Shown here piece after piece: positions 1 through 9,337 of a stretch of DNA of 41,584 nucleotides. The notes under the pieces are model-generated. The model was not told the DNA's origin and did not search any database. It was given only the letters and a program-made list of their open reading frames with translations. The first letter of the stretch is position 1. Each line of letters begins with the position of its first letter. The stretch comes from an uncultured Lachnospiraceae bacterium. GTDB lineage: Bacteria; Bacillota; Clostridia; Lachnospirales; Lachnospiraceae. The stretch covers positions 1 through 41,584 of the forward strand of contig CAMZDG010000026.1 of NCBI GenBank assembly GCA_947305245.1. Direction: 5' to 3'. The position numbers and the translations under genes were made by a program.

Positions 1-851
1 ATGACATTTACGGCGGCACCTTCCGTATCTGCGATGAGATCTTCAGCAAATTCAACTGCGAATTCACCTATGTTGACATGACGGAGCTCGATAATATCAA
101 GAATGCGCTTCGCCCTGAGACGAAGATGATCTTCCTTGAGACGCCCACCAACCCGATGATGAAGGTGGCGGACATTCAGGAGATCGCGAAGATCGCGAAG
201 GAAAACAATTGCATTTTCGTGGTGGACAACACCTTCCTGACGCCTTATTTCCAAAAGCCCCTTGACCTTGGCGCGGACATCGTGGTGCACAGCGGAACGA
301 AATATCTGACCGGTCACAACGACGTGATCGCGGGCATTGTTGTGGTCAAGGATCCTGCGAGGATCCCGTTCTTCCAGGGACAGATCAAGTCCATGGGCGC
401 GCAGCTTGGGCCCTTCGACTGCTGGCTGATTCTCAGAGGACTCAAGACTTTGTCGCTTCGCATGCGCCAGCATGACGAGAATGCGCGCAAGGTGGCAAAC
501 TGGCTGCTGACCCAGCCCAAGGTGAAGAAGGTTTATTATGCCGGCTTCGAGAATCACAAGGGCTATGAGATCAGCAAGAAGCAGTGCACGGGCTTCGGCG
601 GCATGATCTCCTTTGAGCTTGACAGTGAGAAGACGGCGCAGGATCTCCTTTCCAACGTGAATATGATCCTGTTTGCGGAGAGTCTTGGCGGCACCGAGAC
701 CCTGATCACCTATCCTTGGACGCAGACGCACGAGTCCATTCCGGATGACACGAAGATGGCGCTTGGCATCACGAAGGCCTTCGTTCGAATCTCCATCGGA
801 ATCGAGAACGTGGATGACATTATTAACGACCTCGCGCAGGCGCTGAGATAG
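1..851 (+). CDS. Trans-sulfuration PLP enzyme (cystathionine gamma-synthase/lyase family), 5' truncated
   Basis: The reading frame is open from base 3 and the gene begins before the window; 282 residues are visible. It opens with DIYGGTFR, typical of the Cys/Met metabolism PLP family. The PLP-binding lysine lies in SGTKYLTGH (Lys codon at 300-302), preceded by the VVDNTFLTPY segment that holds the cofactor-stacking Asp. These cytosolic enzymes cleave or form the Cgamma-S bond in methionine, cysteine and homocysteine exchange. Synthase, cystathionine gamma-lyase and methionine gamma-lyase cannot be told apart from what is visible. The stop is TAG at 849-851, followed by a hairpin element and then dapF. 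Confidence 0.9.
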   Translation, partial: DIYGGTFRICDEIFSKFNCEFTYVDMTELDNIKNALRPETKMIFLETPTNPMMKVADIQEIAKIAKENNCIFVVDNTFLTPYFQKPLDLGADIVVHSGTKYLTGHNDVIAGIVVVKDPARIPFFQGQIKSMGAQLGPFDCWLILRGLKTLSLRMRQHDENARKVANWLLTQPKVKKVYYAGFENHKGYEISKKQCTGFGGMISFELDSEKTAQDLLSNVNMILFAESLGGTETLITYPWTQTHESIPDDTKMALGITKAFVRISIGIENVDDIINDLAQALR

Positions 852-861
852 ATGAGACGTG

Positions 862-906
862 GGGACGGGGTTAGTGGATCAAAAAATGACCCATCAACCC
901 CGTCCC
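862..906. repeat. REP-like imperfect palindrome between the trans-sulfuration gene and dapF
   Basis: Two 20-base arms, 862-881 and 887-906, surround an AAAAA loop (882-886). Seventeen of 20 positions pair; the outer 11 (gggacggggtt against aaccccgtccc) are perfect. No T-run follows, so it is a poor intrinsic terminator. The G/C-rich ends with a near-symmetric centre resemble extragenic palindromes found in many copies in some Clostridia genomes (recalled, not searched). No second copy was noticed in this window. Confidence 0.6.
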
Positions 907-928
907 TGGAGCTCATGGAGGGCGGAAA

Positions 929-1771
929 ATGGGAATCAAGTTTACAAAGATGCAGGCGTATGGCAATGATTATGTGTATGTCGACGCCATTCATCAAAAG
1001 GTAGAAAATCCAAATGAGCTTTCGAAAAAGATGTCGAACCGGCACTTTGGCATTGGCGCGGACGGGCTGGTATTGATCTGTCCGTCGGAGCGCTGCGACT
1101 TCCGCATGCGGATCTTTAACCCGGACGGCACGGAGGCGGAGATGTGCGGCAACGCCGTGCGCTCCGTTGGAAAGTTCGTATATTACCACGGCCTGACCGA
1201 CAAGACGACAGTGACGATCGAGACGCTGGGCGGCGAGAAGACGATCCTTCTGACCGTAAAGGACGGCATGGTGACGGACATCGAGGCGGCCATTGGCGAG
1301 CCGATCTTTGCGCCGGAGCTGATCCCCGTGAAGACGGAAAAAGAGGAGTTCCTGACCCAGCCCATCACGGTGGGGGACAAGGTGATGATCGCCTCCTCCC
1401 TTTCCTGGGGCAATCCGCACACCATGATCCAGGTGGACGATCTGTCTGCGCTGGACATTGAGAAGTATGGCCCGCTGGTGGAAAATCATGAGGTGTTCCC
1501 GCGCAGGACGAACGTGACCTTTGTCCAGCTTGTGGACCGCAGTCACTTAAAGATCCGCGAGTGGGAGCGCGGCACGGGCGAGACCATCGGATGCGGCACC
1601 GGGTGCTGTACGGCCGTCGTGTTTATGCACAGGCTCGGCCTCGTGGATCGCATCGTGGACGTGGAGCAGATCGGCGGCGTCTTACACGTGGAGTGGGATG
1701 CGCAGAACGTTGTCCACATGAAGGGACCCTCGTACGTGGTATATGAGGGGGAATATCATCCGGAGGCGTAA
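929..1771 (+). CDS. dapF: Diaminopimelate epimerase
   Basis: DapF interconverts LL- and meso-2,6-diaminopimelate in the lysine and peptidoglycan pathway. The 280-residue protein has the family's normal length and begins MGIKFTKMQAYGND, with the conserved N-terminal Asn-Asp. Both catalytic cysteines are visible: the first in EMCGNAVRSVGKF (about residue 73) and the second in GCGTGCC (about residue 220). The start follows a GGAGGG site at close spacing. Together with murE downstream, whose specificity motif reads DNPR, it indicates meso-DAP-type peptidoglycan. Confidence 0.96.
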   Translation: MGIKFTKMQAYGNDYVYVDAIHQKVENPNELSKKMSNRHFGIGADGLVLICPSERCDFRMRIFNPDGTEAEMCGNAVRSVGKFVYYHGLTDKTTVTIETLGGEKTILLTVKDGMVTDIEAAIGEPIFAPELIPVKTEKEEFLTQPITVGDKVMIASSLSWGNPHTMIQVDDLSALDIEKYGPLVENHEVFPRRTNVTFVQLVDRSHLKIREWERGTGETIGCGTGCCTAVVFMHRLGLVDRIVDVEQIGGVLHVEWDAQNVVHMKGPSYVVYEGEYHPEA

Positions 1772-1801
1772 AGACCGCGCGAGTATGGGGATGGATACAT
1801 C

Positions 1802-2674
1802 ATGAACATACGAGAATTGCGTTATTGTAACACAAATACCTATCTGATCGAGGGAGAACGCGGAACGATTCTTTTCGATACGGGATGGGCCGGCACGTTC
1901 CCCCAGCTTTGCAGGGAGCTTGGCGAGCTGGGGATGTCGGTGCAGGAGATCACCCATATTCTGATCTCGCATTTTCATCCGGATCATATGGGAATTGCAC
2001 AGGAAGTTGCAGATCAGGGCGCGGTGATCCTGGCTCCGGAGCTGCAAAAGCCCTTTCTCCATGCGGCGGATCCCATATTCGCAAAGGAAAAGAATGTAGC
2101 GTTTGTACCGATCAGGGACGACCAGGTCCGCTTCTTTTCTCTGGAGGAGAGCCGGGCGGTCTTACGGGAACTTGGTATCAGCGGGCAAATATTTCACACG
2201 CCCGGACATAGCGATGACAGTATCTCCCTTTGGCTGGACGAGGGAGTTTTGTTCGTTGGGGACCTAAATCCCCTGTATGAATTGGAATTGCATCAGGGTA
2301 CGACCATCGGGGAGAGCTGGGAGAAGCTCCTTGGGCTTCATCCGAAGATCGTCTGCTACGGGCACGCGAAGAAGGCAGTGCTGGAAGGACAGAAAGAAAA
2401 TGCCTTGGCAAAGGCAGTGCCGGAAGGAACAAAGCAGGCAGGAAAAGAGCTGCAGGAAAAGCAATCTGGCGCAGCGCTTTCCGACAGCGAGAAATATGCC
2501 TTGGTCTCTCGCATGATGAAGCTGATCGACAAGGGATATGACGTCAAAAAGATCCAGAAGAAGACGCACGCGGACGAGAAGTTTATTGAGAATGTGATGC
2601 GAATGTACTTAACACACCAAAACATCAGCGTGCAGGGCATCCTGGACAGGATCGAGCTGAGGGCCATGCACTGA
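1802..2674 (+). CDS. Metallo-beta-lactamase-fold hydrolase
   Basis: A soluble 290-residue protein with the binuclear metal signature HFHPDH (His57, His59, Asp61, His62), then His136 in HTPGHSDDS and Asp154 in FVGDLNP, and a final His in CYGHAKK near residue 212. All expected metal ligands are present, so it should be an active hydrolase; the substrate is unknown. After the core comes a Lys/Glu/Gln-rich linker (about 220-240) and a helical C-terminal segment of about 50 residues, seen in many glyoxalase-II-like family members. It sits between dapF and the RNA methyltransferase on the same strand, which does not define a role. Confidence 0.85.
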   Translation: MNIRELRYCNTNTYLIEGERGTILFDTGWAGTFPQLCRELGELGMSVQEITHILISHFHPDHMGIAQEVADQGAVILAPELQKPFLHAADPIFAKEKNVAFVPIRDDQVRFFSLEESRAVLRELGISGQIFHTPGHSDDSISLWLDEGVLFVGDLNPLYELELHQGTTIGESWEKLLGLHPKIVCYGHAKKAVLEGQKENALAKAVPEGTKQAGKELQEKQSGAALSDSEKYALVSRMMKLIDKGYDVKKIQKKTHADEKFIENVMRMYLTHQNISVQGILDRIELRAMH

Positions 2675-2726
2675 TGGATTTGGGCGCCAGGGAAGCAAAG
2701 GGCAGGCGGCTTGCCAAAGGAAAAAC

Positions 2727-3548
2727 ATGAAAGAACAAAAATTATTCACGAAAAACAGTACGTATCAGCAGATCGAAGTGCTAAAGACCAACCGAAACAA
2801 GCGCTACAAGGCGAATCAGTTTCTGGTGGAGGGTGTGCGGAGCTTAAAGGAAGCGGCGAAAAACGGCTGGAAGATCAAGTCGCTGATCTATTGCGCGGAC
2901 AATCTTTCCGACTGGGCGAAGGAGATGATCCGGGACGTAAAGACGGAGATCAATTATAATCTCACGCCGCAGCTCCTTTCGGATCTTTCGGATAAGACGG
3001 ACACTTCGGAGCTGATGGCCATCATCGAGATGCGCGAGGACAGGCTGGATACCCTAAAGCTGTCCAAGACGCCGTTTCTGGTGCTCTTTGACCGGCCCTC
3101 CAATCGGGGAAACCTCGGGACCATGATCCGCTCCTGCGATGCGCTTGGCGCGGATGCCCTGATCATTACGGGGCATGCCGTGGACCTTTATGATCCGGAC
3201 GTGGTGGTGTCCGCCATGGGATCCTTTTTCAATCTTCCCGTGGTCAGGATCGCTGATAATCAGGAGCTCTATGCTTATGTTGAAAAATTAAAGCGGGAGT
3301 ACCCCAGGTTTACGACCATCGGCACGACGGCACATAAGGAGCATCCCGTCTGGGGCGAGGATCTGACGGTGCCGCTCCTTCTTATGCTCGGGAATGAGAC
3401 GATGGGGCTGAACAAGGCGTTCAAGGAGTATTGCGACAGGCTTTGCACCATTCCCATGGCGGAGACCTCGTACGCGAGCTCCTTTAACGTAAGCTGCGCC
3501 GCCTCCATCCTGATGTATGAGATCGTGCGGCAGAGAAACCAGGGATAA
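2727..3548 (+). CDS. SpoU/TrmH-family RNA 2'-O-methyltransferase
   Basis: Contains the three SPOUT-knot motifs: PSNRGNLGTMIRSCDALG (motif 1, about residues 115-132), LMLGNETMGL (motif 2) and SSFNVSCAASILMYE (motif 3). An N-terminal substrate-binding region of about 100 residues (KRYKANQFLVEG) matches the RlmB/TsnR type, which methylates ribose in rRNA or tRNA with S-adenosylmethionine. The target RNA cannot be told. The start at 2727 follows an AAAGGA site; an overlapping frame starting at 2711 is a shadow. Confidence 0.9.
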   Translation: MKEQKLFTKNSTYQQIEVLKTNRNKRYKANQFLVEGVRSLKEAAKNGWKIKSLIYCADNLSDWAKEMIRDVKTEINYNLTPQLLSDLSDKTDTSELMAIIEMREDRLDTLKLSKTPFLVLFDRPSNRGNLGTMIRSCDALGADALIITGHAVDLYDPDVVVSAMGSFFNLPVVRIADNQELYAYVEKLKREYPRFTTIGTTAHKEHPVWGEDLTVPLLLMLGNETMGLNKAFKEYCDRLCTIPMAETSYASSFNVSCAASILMYEIVRQRNQG

Positions 3549-3567
3549 AAAGAGAAGAGGTAAGAAA

Positions 3568-5103
3568 ATGTTACTGAAAGAGTTGCTAAATGGGATGGAG
3601 TTTGAGTGTCTGCAAGGGGGACTGGAGCAGGAGATCACGGCGCTGGTCTATGATTCCAGGAAGGTGGAGCCGGGATGCGCGTTCGTATGCCTAAAGGGCG
3701 CGAAGTTTGACGGACATACCTTTGCGGCGCAGGCAGCTGGCAATGGCGCGGCGGCACTGATCATTGAGGATGCGGCGGCGCTGAAACAGGGAGCGGAGAA
3801 CGCAGAAGGTCAGGAAGCTACGTTGACTGAGCATGATGCGAGGGAAAGCGCAGGGAACGTTCCTGCGGTCATTCTTGTGAAGAACTCCCGCGAGGCGCTG
3901 GCCTACGCGGCGCGCAATTGGTTCGGCAATCCCGCTTCGAAGCTGAAGGTCATCGGCCTGACGGGCACGAAGGGCAAGACGACTACCACGCATATGATCA
4001 AGAAGATCCTCGAAGAGGCGGGGAACAAGGTCGGCATGATCGGTACCCTGGGCGCCTTCATCGGTACGGAAAAATATAAAACCGCGAACACGACGCCGGA
4101 ATCCTATGAGCTGCAACGCCTTTTCGCAAAGATGCTGGAGGAGGGTTGCACCTATGCCGTGATGGAGGTTTCTTCCCAGGCGCTGAAGCTCGGCAGAACC
4201 GCCGGGATCGAATTCGCCTATGGTGCCTTCCTGAACATTTCCCCGGATCACATCAGTCCGGATGAGCATAAGGATTTCCAAGAGTATCTCGATTGCAAGA
4301 AACTCTTGTTCCGACAGACCGGCCCCGTGATCGTGAATAAGGATGATCCCAGGTGGCAGGAAGCGACGGAGCTCGCAAAGGATCGTCTCGTCACGGTCTC
4401 TCAGAAGGGCGAGGCGGATTATATGGCCGAGAACGCGCATAATATCTGGGAGGGGAGTTTCCTTGGCGTGACCTTCACGCTCTCGGGAAAGAGAAGCGCG
4501 CAGGTGAGCCTGCCGATGCCGGGCACCTTCAACGTGGAGAATGCCCTGATCGCCATCGCCATCACGGCGGAGATCGGGATCGCGACGGAGCAGATCCTAA
4601 GCGGCCTTGCAAAGGTTTATGTCAAGGGGCGCACACAGCTGATGACCTGCATGGCGGGACACGGAACGCTCCTGATCGATTATGCACATAATGCAGTCAG
4701 CGCGGAGAATCTTCTGTCCATGCTGAAGGCTTATCAGCCGGATCGCCTGATCTGTCTCTTTGGCGGCGGCGGAAATCGTGCGAAGGCAAGGCGCTATGAC
4801 ATGGGGGAAGCGGCTGGAAAATACGCGGACCTCACCGTGCTCACCATGGACAATCCCAGGGATGAGGAGGTCGAGGAGATCAACAAGACCATCATCGAGG
4901 GCCTGAACGTTCATGGCGGAAAGTATGTCACCGTCATCGACCGTGAGGAGGCCATTCATTACGTGATCGACAATGCAAGGCCCGGTGACATTATCGCGCT
5001 CCTGGGCAAGGGACACGAGGAATACCAGGAGATCAAGGGGCAAAAATATTACTTCTCCGAGGAGAAGGTCGTGGAGGAATATTGCAAGAAGAAATTCGGA
5101 TGA
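3568..5103 (+). CDS. murE: UDP-MurNAc-tripeptide synthetase, meso-DAP-adding
   Basis: MurE adds the third stem-peptide residue to UDP-MurNAc-L-Ala-D-Glu in the cytosol, using ATP. The 511-residue protein shows the Mur ligase order: N-terminal UDP-binding domain with VYDSRKVEPG, central ATPase with the P-loop GTKGKTTT (133-140), NTTPES and a carbamylated-lysine region, then a C-terminal domain with DNPR at 428-431. DNPR is the established meso-DAP specificity motif, and dapF lies just upstream. The ATG at 3568 was chosen because it follows AGAGAAGAGG and gives the usual N-terminus; the frame extends 17 codons upstream into the previous gene. An Ala/Glu-rich stretch (about 68-97) enlarges the first domain. 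A terminator follows. Confidence 0.93.
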   Translation: MLLKELLNGMEFECLQGGLEQEITALVYDSRKVEPGCAFVCLKGAKFDGHTFAAQAAGNGAAALIIEDAAALKQGAENAEGQEATLTEHDARESAGNVPAVILVKNSREALAYAARNWFGNPASKLKVIGLTGTKGKTTTTHMIKKILEEAGNKVGMIGTLGAFIGTEKYKTANTTPESYELQRLFAKMLEEGCTYAVMEVSSQALKLGRTAGIEFAYGAFLNISPDHISPDEHKDFQEYLDCKKLLFRQTGPVIVNKDDPRWQEATELAKDRLVTVSQKGEADYMAENAHNIWEGSFLGVTFTLSGKRSAQVSLPMPGTFNVENALIAIAITAEIGIATEQILSGLAKVYVKGRTQLMTCMAGHGTLLIDYAHNAVSAENLLSMLKAYQPDRLICLFGGGGNRAKARRYDMGEAAGKYADLTVLTMDNPRDEEVEEINKTIIEGLNVHGGKYVTVIDREEAIHYVIDNARPGDIIALLGKGHEEYQEIKGQKYYFSEEKVVEEYCKKKFG

Positions 5104-5134
5104 GGCCCTCTTAGACAATACGATTTGATAAATG

Positions 5135-5178
5135 GCGCAGAAAGTCAAAAAAATTAAGACTTTTTGCGCTATTTTTTT
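5135..5178 (+). terminator. Rho-independent terminator after murE
   Basis: A 12-bp stem, gcgcagaaagtc (5135-5146) with gactttttgcgc (5158-5169), has one G-T pair, an A-rich loop and a following run of seven T (5172-5178). It closes the murE transcript; a promoter for the next gene lies immediately after. Confidence 0.88.
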
Positions 5179-5189
5179 GGAAGGCTACG

Positions 5190-5198
5190 TGCTATGAT
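5190..5198 (+). promoter_or_regulatory. Extended -10 promoter for the L,D-transpeptidase gene
   Basis: TGC followed by TATGAT forms an extended -10 (5190-5198). No convincing -35 is seen at the right spacing because the terminator T-run occupies that position. It lies about 55 bases upstream of the start codon, in the gap after the murE terminator. Confidence 0.55.
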
Positions 5199-5252
5199 AC
5201 TTACACGGGAGTTTTGAAGGTTGCAGGGTAGCAGGAAAGAGTATATCTATTT

Positions 5253-6923
5253 ATGTCAAAGAAAAAGCTTATTATTTTCATTTTGATCAGCATATTGGCC
5301 GTGGCCGTCGCCGGCTCGGTGATAGGGACGTTCTATTTTCGGGGCGTGTCGCGATATAAGGAGCGGTTTTTCAAGGGCACCCGCATCAATGGCATTGACT
5401 GCAGTGAGCTGTCTCCGGAGGACGTCTGTTCCATTTTGGACGCACAGATCAGTGATTACGTGCTCGAGGTGTGCGGACGGGATCCGAAGAGTCCGCAGGA
5501 GGTCGCGGTGCTCGGAAGGATCACGCCCAAGGACGTGGCGCTGTGCCGAAAGGATACGGCGCGCTTCGTGGAACAGATCTTTCAGCGGCAGAATCCCTAT
5601 GAATGGTATAAAGTAGACGAGGAAGAATGGCGCGATTATACCTTCCGGCAGGAGATCTCGTTCGAGTCAGAAATGCTAAAGGCCTTTGTGGACAGCTGGG
5701 AGGCCTGCGTGGGCAACACCGCCGTGGAGCCGCAGGATGCCTATTTAAGTGAATACCTTCCGGAGGAGAATGCCTACCGCGTGATCCCGGATACCATTGG
5801 CAGTAAAATGGACAGTCATAAGGCACTTCCTGCCATTGAAAAGGCTTTATATTCCATGGAAAATCAGGTGGATATTGAATGCACGGGGTGTTATAATAGT
5901 GCTAAGATCAAAGCGGATGACGAGGCGCTGAACGCGCTGGCCGACCAGCTGAATTCCATGCTGGGCGCGACCATTCATTATAACTGGTATGGAACGGAGT
6001 TCACCGTGGGCAGGGAGCAGCTTGGCGAGTGGGTGAGCCTTCAGGAGGGTGAGCCCGTCTTGGACGAGGAGGCCGTCGTGGCCTTCGTCAAGGAGGCGAA
6101 GAAACAGTATGACCCTTATGGGCATTCCTATCTGTTTCGCACTTCCCTCGGCGCGGAGGTGAAACTGAAAGTGAAATCCGGCTGGGTTTCGGATCCGGAG
6201 AAGGAGGCGCAGGAGCTGATCGCCCTGATCAAGGAGGGCGCCGTGACGGAGAGAAGACCCGTTTCATCGACGCAGGATTATGTGTTCTTCGACGGGACCA
6301 TTGGCGATTCCTACGCGGAGGTGGATCTGACCAACCAGCACATGTATTTTTATTATCAGGGTGAGCTTTTCCTGGAGACGGACTTCGTGTCGGGAGACGT
6401 GGCCACGGGCCATGCAACGCCGGAGGGCATATATGCCGTGACCTATAAGCAGAAAAACCGTGTCCTTCGAGGGCCGGATTATGAGAGCTTTGTATATTTT
6501 TGGATGCCGTTTTACGGCGGTTACGGCATGCATGATGCCACCTGGAGAAGGACCTTTGGCGGATCGATCTATCTGGAGAACGGGTCGCACGGCTGCGTAA
6601 ACCTTCCCAAGAAGATTGCCGAGAAGATTTATGGCTGTGTAGAGACGGGATTTCCCGTGATCTGTTATTATTATCCTCAGGGAAAGAACCCGAAGGACCG
6701 CGTCGTGGCGGAGGCTGCGGGAAGCGCGGTGACCGGGGATGGGCAAGGAAATGCCGGCCAGGTGATCAATGAAAGTTTGGCAGGGAACGCCGGACAGGCG
6801 GTCAATGAGGGCTTGGCAGGGAACGCCGGCACTGCGGAAAATGGAGACCCGATTGGCAGTGACGGCCAGACGGAAGAAGGCGGCGACCAGACCGAGGAAA
6901 ATGAGATCCGCGGCCGTTGGTAG
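5253..6923 (+). CDS. L,D-transpeptidase (YkuD) with PG-binding-4-like region
   Basis: A membrane-anchored cell-wall enzyme of 556 residues. An N-terminal signal-anchor (about 4-27) is followed by a long extracytoplasmic region with two repeats resembling the VanW-associated peptidoglycan-binding domain (about 40-320), then a YkuD domain with catalytic Cys448 in SHGCVN (445-450) and an upstream GYGMHDA. These enzymes make 3-3 cross-links or attach proteins to peptidoglycan using the meso-DAP residue, which fits the murE type upstream. After residue 480 comes a low-complexity tail with three 12-residue repeats beginning GNAG, ending in acidic sequence. The RBS-like AGGA is 16 bases from the ATG, wider than usual. 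Confidence 0.9.
   Translation: MSKKKLIIFILISILAVAVAGSVIGTFYFRGVSRYKERFFKGTRINGIDCSELSPEDVCSILDAQISDYVLEVCGRDPKSPQEVAVLGRITPKDVALCRKDTARFVEQIFQRQNPYEWYKVDEEEWRDYTFRQEISFESEMLKAFVDSWEACVGNTAVEPQDAYLSEYLPEENAYRVIPDTIGSKMDSHKALPAIEKALYSMENQVDIECTGCYNSAKIKADDEALNALADQLNSMLGATIHYNWYGTEFTVGREQLGEWVSLQEGEPVLDEEAVVAFVKEAKKQYDPYGHSYLFRTSLGAEVKLKVKSGWVSDPEKEAQELIALIKEGAVTERRPVSSTQDYVFFDGTIGDSYAEVDLTNQHMYFYYQGELFLETDFVSGDVATGHATPEGIYAVTYKQKNRVLRGPDYESFVYFWMPFYGGYGMHDATWRRTFGGSIYLENGSHGCVNLPKKIAEKIYGCVETGFPVICYYYPQGKNPKDRVVAEAAGSAVTGDGQGNAGQVINESLAGNAGQAVNEGLAGNAGTAENGDPIGSDGQTEEGGDQTEENEIRGRW
6747..6854 (+). repeat. Three 36-bp in-frame repeats in the L,D-transpeptidase tail
   Basis: Units at 6747-6782, 6783-6818 and 6819-6854 each encode 12 residues beginning GNAG. 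Units 1 and 2 read GNAGQVINESLA and GNAGQAVNEGLA; unit 3 diverges after GNAG. Probably a flexible spacer that can vary in copy number by slippage. Confidence 0.8.
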
Positions 6924-6990
6924 AAAAATCCGAATGTGTCCGGCATCCAGATCGCGAGAATAGGAAAGATCAGAAAAGGAATTGCGTAAG

Positions 6991-7623
6991 ATGAAACAAA
7001 AAGGAGACAGCCTTCGGACCAGAAGGCAGGCGGAGCGGTGGAAGCGAAAGTTTGAGCGGCAACGCGAGTTAAGTCGCCAACTGAATGCCGCAGCTTCCGA
7101 CATCCTGCGATCGAGAAATTTCATATCGACCAAGGGCTGCATCCAACACGGTGACATGACGGTGAATCAGCACTGTCTCAACGTGGCGAAGCTCAGCATT
7201 GCCATCAGCGACAAGCTGCACATTCGCTGTCAGAAGGAGGAAATGATCCGGGGAGCGCTGCTTCATGATTATTTTTTATATGACTGGCACGTCGGAGATG
7301 CAAGGAAGCCGCATAATCTCCATGGATTTTATCACCCCGGGATCGCGTTGAAGAATGCGTCCAGGGAGTATGACTTGACGGCGAGGGAGCGGGACATCAT
7401 CGAGAAGCACATGTGGCCGCTGACCCTGACAAAGCTGCCCAGGTGCCGTGAGGCGTGGATCGTGACCACGGCGGATAAATGGTGCTCGCTCCTTGAGACC
7501 GTTCATTACGTTCACGGACACGGCAGGGCAGAGGTGGAGGAGCCGGACTACTTTTCAGAGGCACACAGGACGTTGCGGCCCCGCAGGGAGAGAAGACGCA
7601 TCAGGGCGGCGAAAAAGCGATAA
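6991..7623 (+). CDS. HD-domain phosphohydrolase
   Basis: A 210-residue soluble protein. The HD signature is His61 (VNQHCLNVA), His92-Asp93 (LLHDYFLYDWH) and a later Asp in VTTADKW, the metal ligands of the HD superfamily. Family members hydrolyse phosphate esters in nucleotides or signalling molecules; the substrate here is unknown. The first 40 residues are strongly basic and helical. ATG 6991 was chosen over the in-frame TTG at 6982 because AAAGGA (6975-6980) lies 10 bases from the ATG but only one from the TTG. Confidence 0.82.
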   Translation: MKQKGDSLRTRRQAERWKRKFERQRELSRQLNAAASDILRSRNFISTKGCIQHGDMTVNQHCLNVAKLSIAISDKLHIRCQKEEMIRGALLHDYFLYDWHVGDARKPHNLHGFYHPGIALKNASREYDLTARERDIIEKHMWPLTLTKLPRCREAWIVTTADKWCSLLETVHYVHGHGRAEVEEPDYFSEAHRTLRPRRERRRIRAAKKR

Positions 7624-7637
7624 GCGGGAGAACTGGA

Positions 7638-9266
7638 TTGGAGCATTTATACGACAAATTAATCCAATATGCACAGGGCGACGACTATCCCCTGCACATG
7701 CCGGGGCATAAGCGCAGGCGCTTCGGGCAGATGCCGCCGCAGGCTTACGCCATGGATGTCACGGAGATCGATGGATTCGATGACCTGCATGCGCCGGAAG
7801 GGATCCTTAAGGAGCTAAAGGAGCGTGCGGCGAGGCTGTACGGGGCGAAGGAGAGCTTCTGCCTGGTGGGCGGGAGCACGGCGGGAATCCTTAGCGCCGT
7901 CTTTGCTGCCCTTCCGGAAGGCGGGCACCTTCTCATGGCGCGCAATTGTCATAAATCTGCTTATCATGCGGCGTACCTTCGTAACTTAAAAGTCACTTAT
8001 CTCATGCCGCCGATCCTTGCAGAATTTGGCATCTGCGACGGGATCACACCGCAGCAGGTGGAGGAGGCACTAAAGGCAGACCCTTCCATTCAGGCGGTTT
8101 TACTCGTCTCGCCCACCTATGAGGGCAGGATTTCTCCAATCCGGGAGATCGCGGAAGTTGTACATTCCTTCGGGAAGATATTGATCGTGGATGAAGCCCA
8201 TGGCGCACATCTTGGACTTGCCAAAAGACAAGAATTCGAGGAAGGCCAGGCTGAAGAAAACCAGACAGAAAAGAGTCGCGCGGGAGAATGGACGGAGGTT
8301 CCAAATAGCTGTCAGGCGGGCGCGGACTTGGTGATCCACAGCGTACATAAAACATTGCCCGCCATGACGCAGACGGCGCTACTCCACGTAAATGGCCAGC
8401 GGGTGGACCGGGAGAAGCTCCGCAGGTTCCTTCGGATCTTTCAGTCCAGCAGTCCTTCCTACGTGCTGATGGCGAGCATCGACAATGCCTTGACGCTGAT
8501 GGAGCAAGACGGCGAGGTATTGTATGAAAGATTATGGAATGAATTTTCAAAGCTGACGGAGGCGCTCGGCGCCTGTCGGCATTTTCGATTTTTGACGACG
8601 GATAGTCTAAAGATGCGGACGCCGATGCTTGGAGATGATTACGGTCCGACGCGGCGGATGTCGAAGTATGGCGACATTTTTAGCCCGGCCCGGCAGGACG
8701 TGGGAAAGCTTGTGATCCACGCGGGAGACAGTGGCCTGACGGGGCAGCAGATTTATGACATTTTACGAGAGCGCTATCATCTTCAGTTAGAGATGGCAGC
8801 AGGGGAGTATTGCCTGGCCATGTTCACGGTGGGGGATACGCCGGAGGGTTACCAAAGACTGAAGGAAGCACTGCTGGAGATGGACCGGGCCGTGGACGAC
8901 AGGCCTGGGAAAGCAGATACCGATGCCCAAAGGCCAGACCTTGAGAAAGTAGGCAACTGCGCGGGAGAAGGTGCGGTCCAAGAAGCCGGGCCGGGAATGC
9001 CTGTAGCACTTCCTTTGGTTGCGAAGTCGCTTCGGGAAGCCTGGGACGCGCCTTGGGAAGAGGTTTCCCTGGATGCGTGCGTGGGCAGGATCAGCGCGGA
9101 ATTTGTGAATCTCTATCCGCCCGGAACGCCCGTCGCGGCGCCGGGGGAGGTCTTTACGGTGCAGATCCGGGAGGATCTGAAGCGCTTTGAAAAGCAGGGA
9201 CTTCGGCTTCGGGGCGTGACAAGGAGCGGAGATGACCTGACGGTGCGTTGCCTGATCATGAAGTGA
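7638..9266 (+). CDS. Orn/Lys/Arg decarboxylase family PLP enzyme
   Basis: A 542-residue fold-type I PLP protein with PLHMPGHKRR at the N-terminus and the cofactor lysine Lys238 in SVHKTLPAMTQTA. It probably makes a polyamine precursor (cadaverine, agmatine or putrescine) by amino-acid decarboxylation. It uses a TTG start eight bases after GGGAG. Two hydrophilic insertions stand out: about 195-228, just before the PLP lysine, and about 425-460, between core and C-terminal domain. The order decarboxylase, nucleotide kinase, holB parallels the Bacillus yaaO-tmk-holB region. The exact amino-acid substrate cannot be read from sequence. Confidence 0.88.
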   Translation: MEHLYDKLIQYAQGDDYPLHMPGHKRRRFGQMPPQAYAMDVTEIDGFDDLHAPEGILKELKERAARLYGAKESFCLVGGSTAGILSAVFAALPEGGHLLMARNCHKSAYHAAYLRNLKVTYLMPPILAEFGICDGITPQQVEEALKADPSIQAVLLVSPTYEGRISPIREIAEVVHSFGKILIVDEAHGAHLGLAKRQEFEEGQAEENQTEKSRAGEWTEVPNSCQAGADLVIHSVHKTLPAMTQTALLHVNGQRVDREKLRRFLRIFQSSSPSYVLMASIDNALTLMEQDGEVLYERLWNEFSKLTEALGACRHFRFLTTDSLKMRTPMLGDDYGPTRRMSKYGDIFSPARQDVGKLVIHAGDSGLTGQQIYDILRERYHLQLEMAAGEYCLAMFTVGDTPEGYQRLKEALLEMDRAVDDRPGKADTDAQRPDLEKVGNCAGEGAVQEAGPGMPVALPLVAKSLREAWDAPWEEVSLDACVGRISAEFVNLYPPGTPVAAPGEVFTVQIREDLKRFEKQGLRLRGVTRSGDDLTVRCLIMK

Positions 9267-9337
9267 GTCAGGCGGCAAGCAAATCAGGATAATTATCTGA
9301 ACTACGTAAGAATACAGGAAGACAATTGGGGGAAAAC

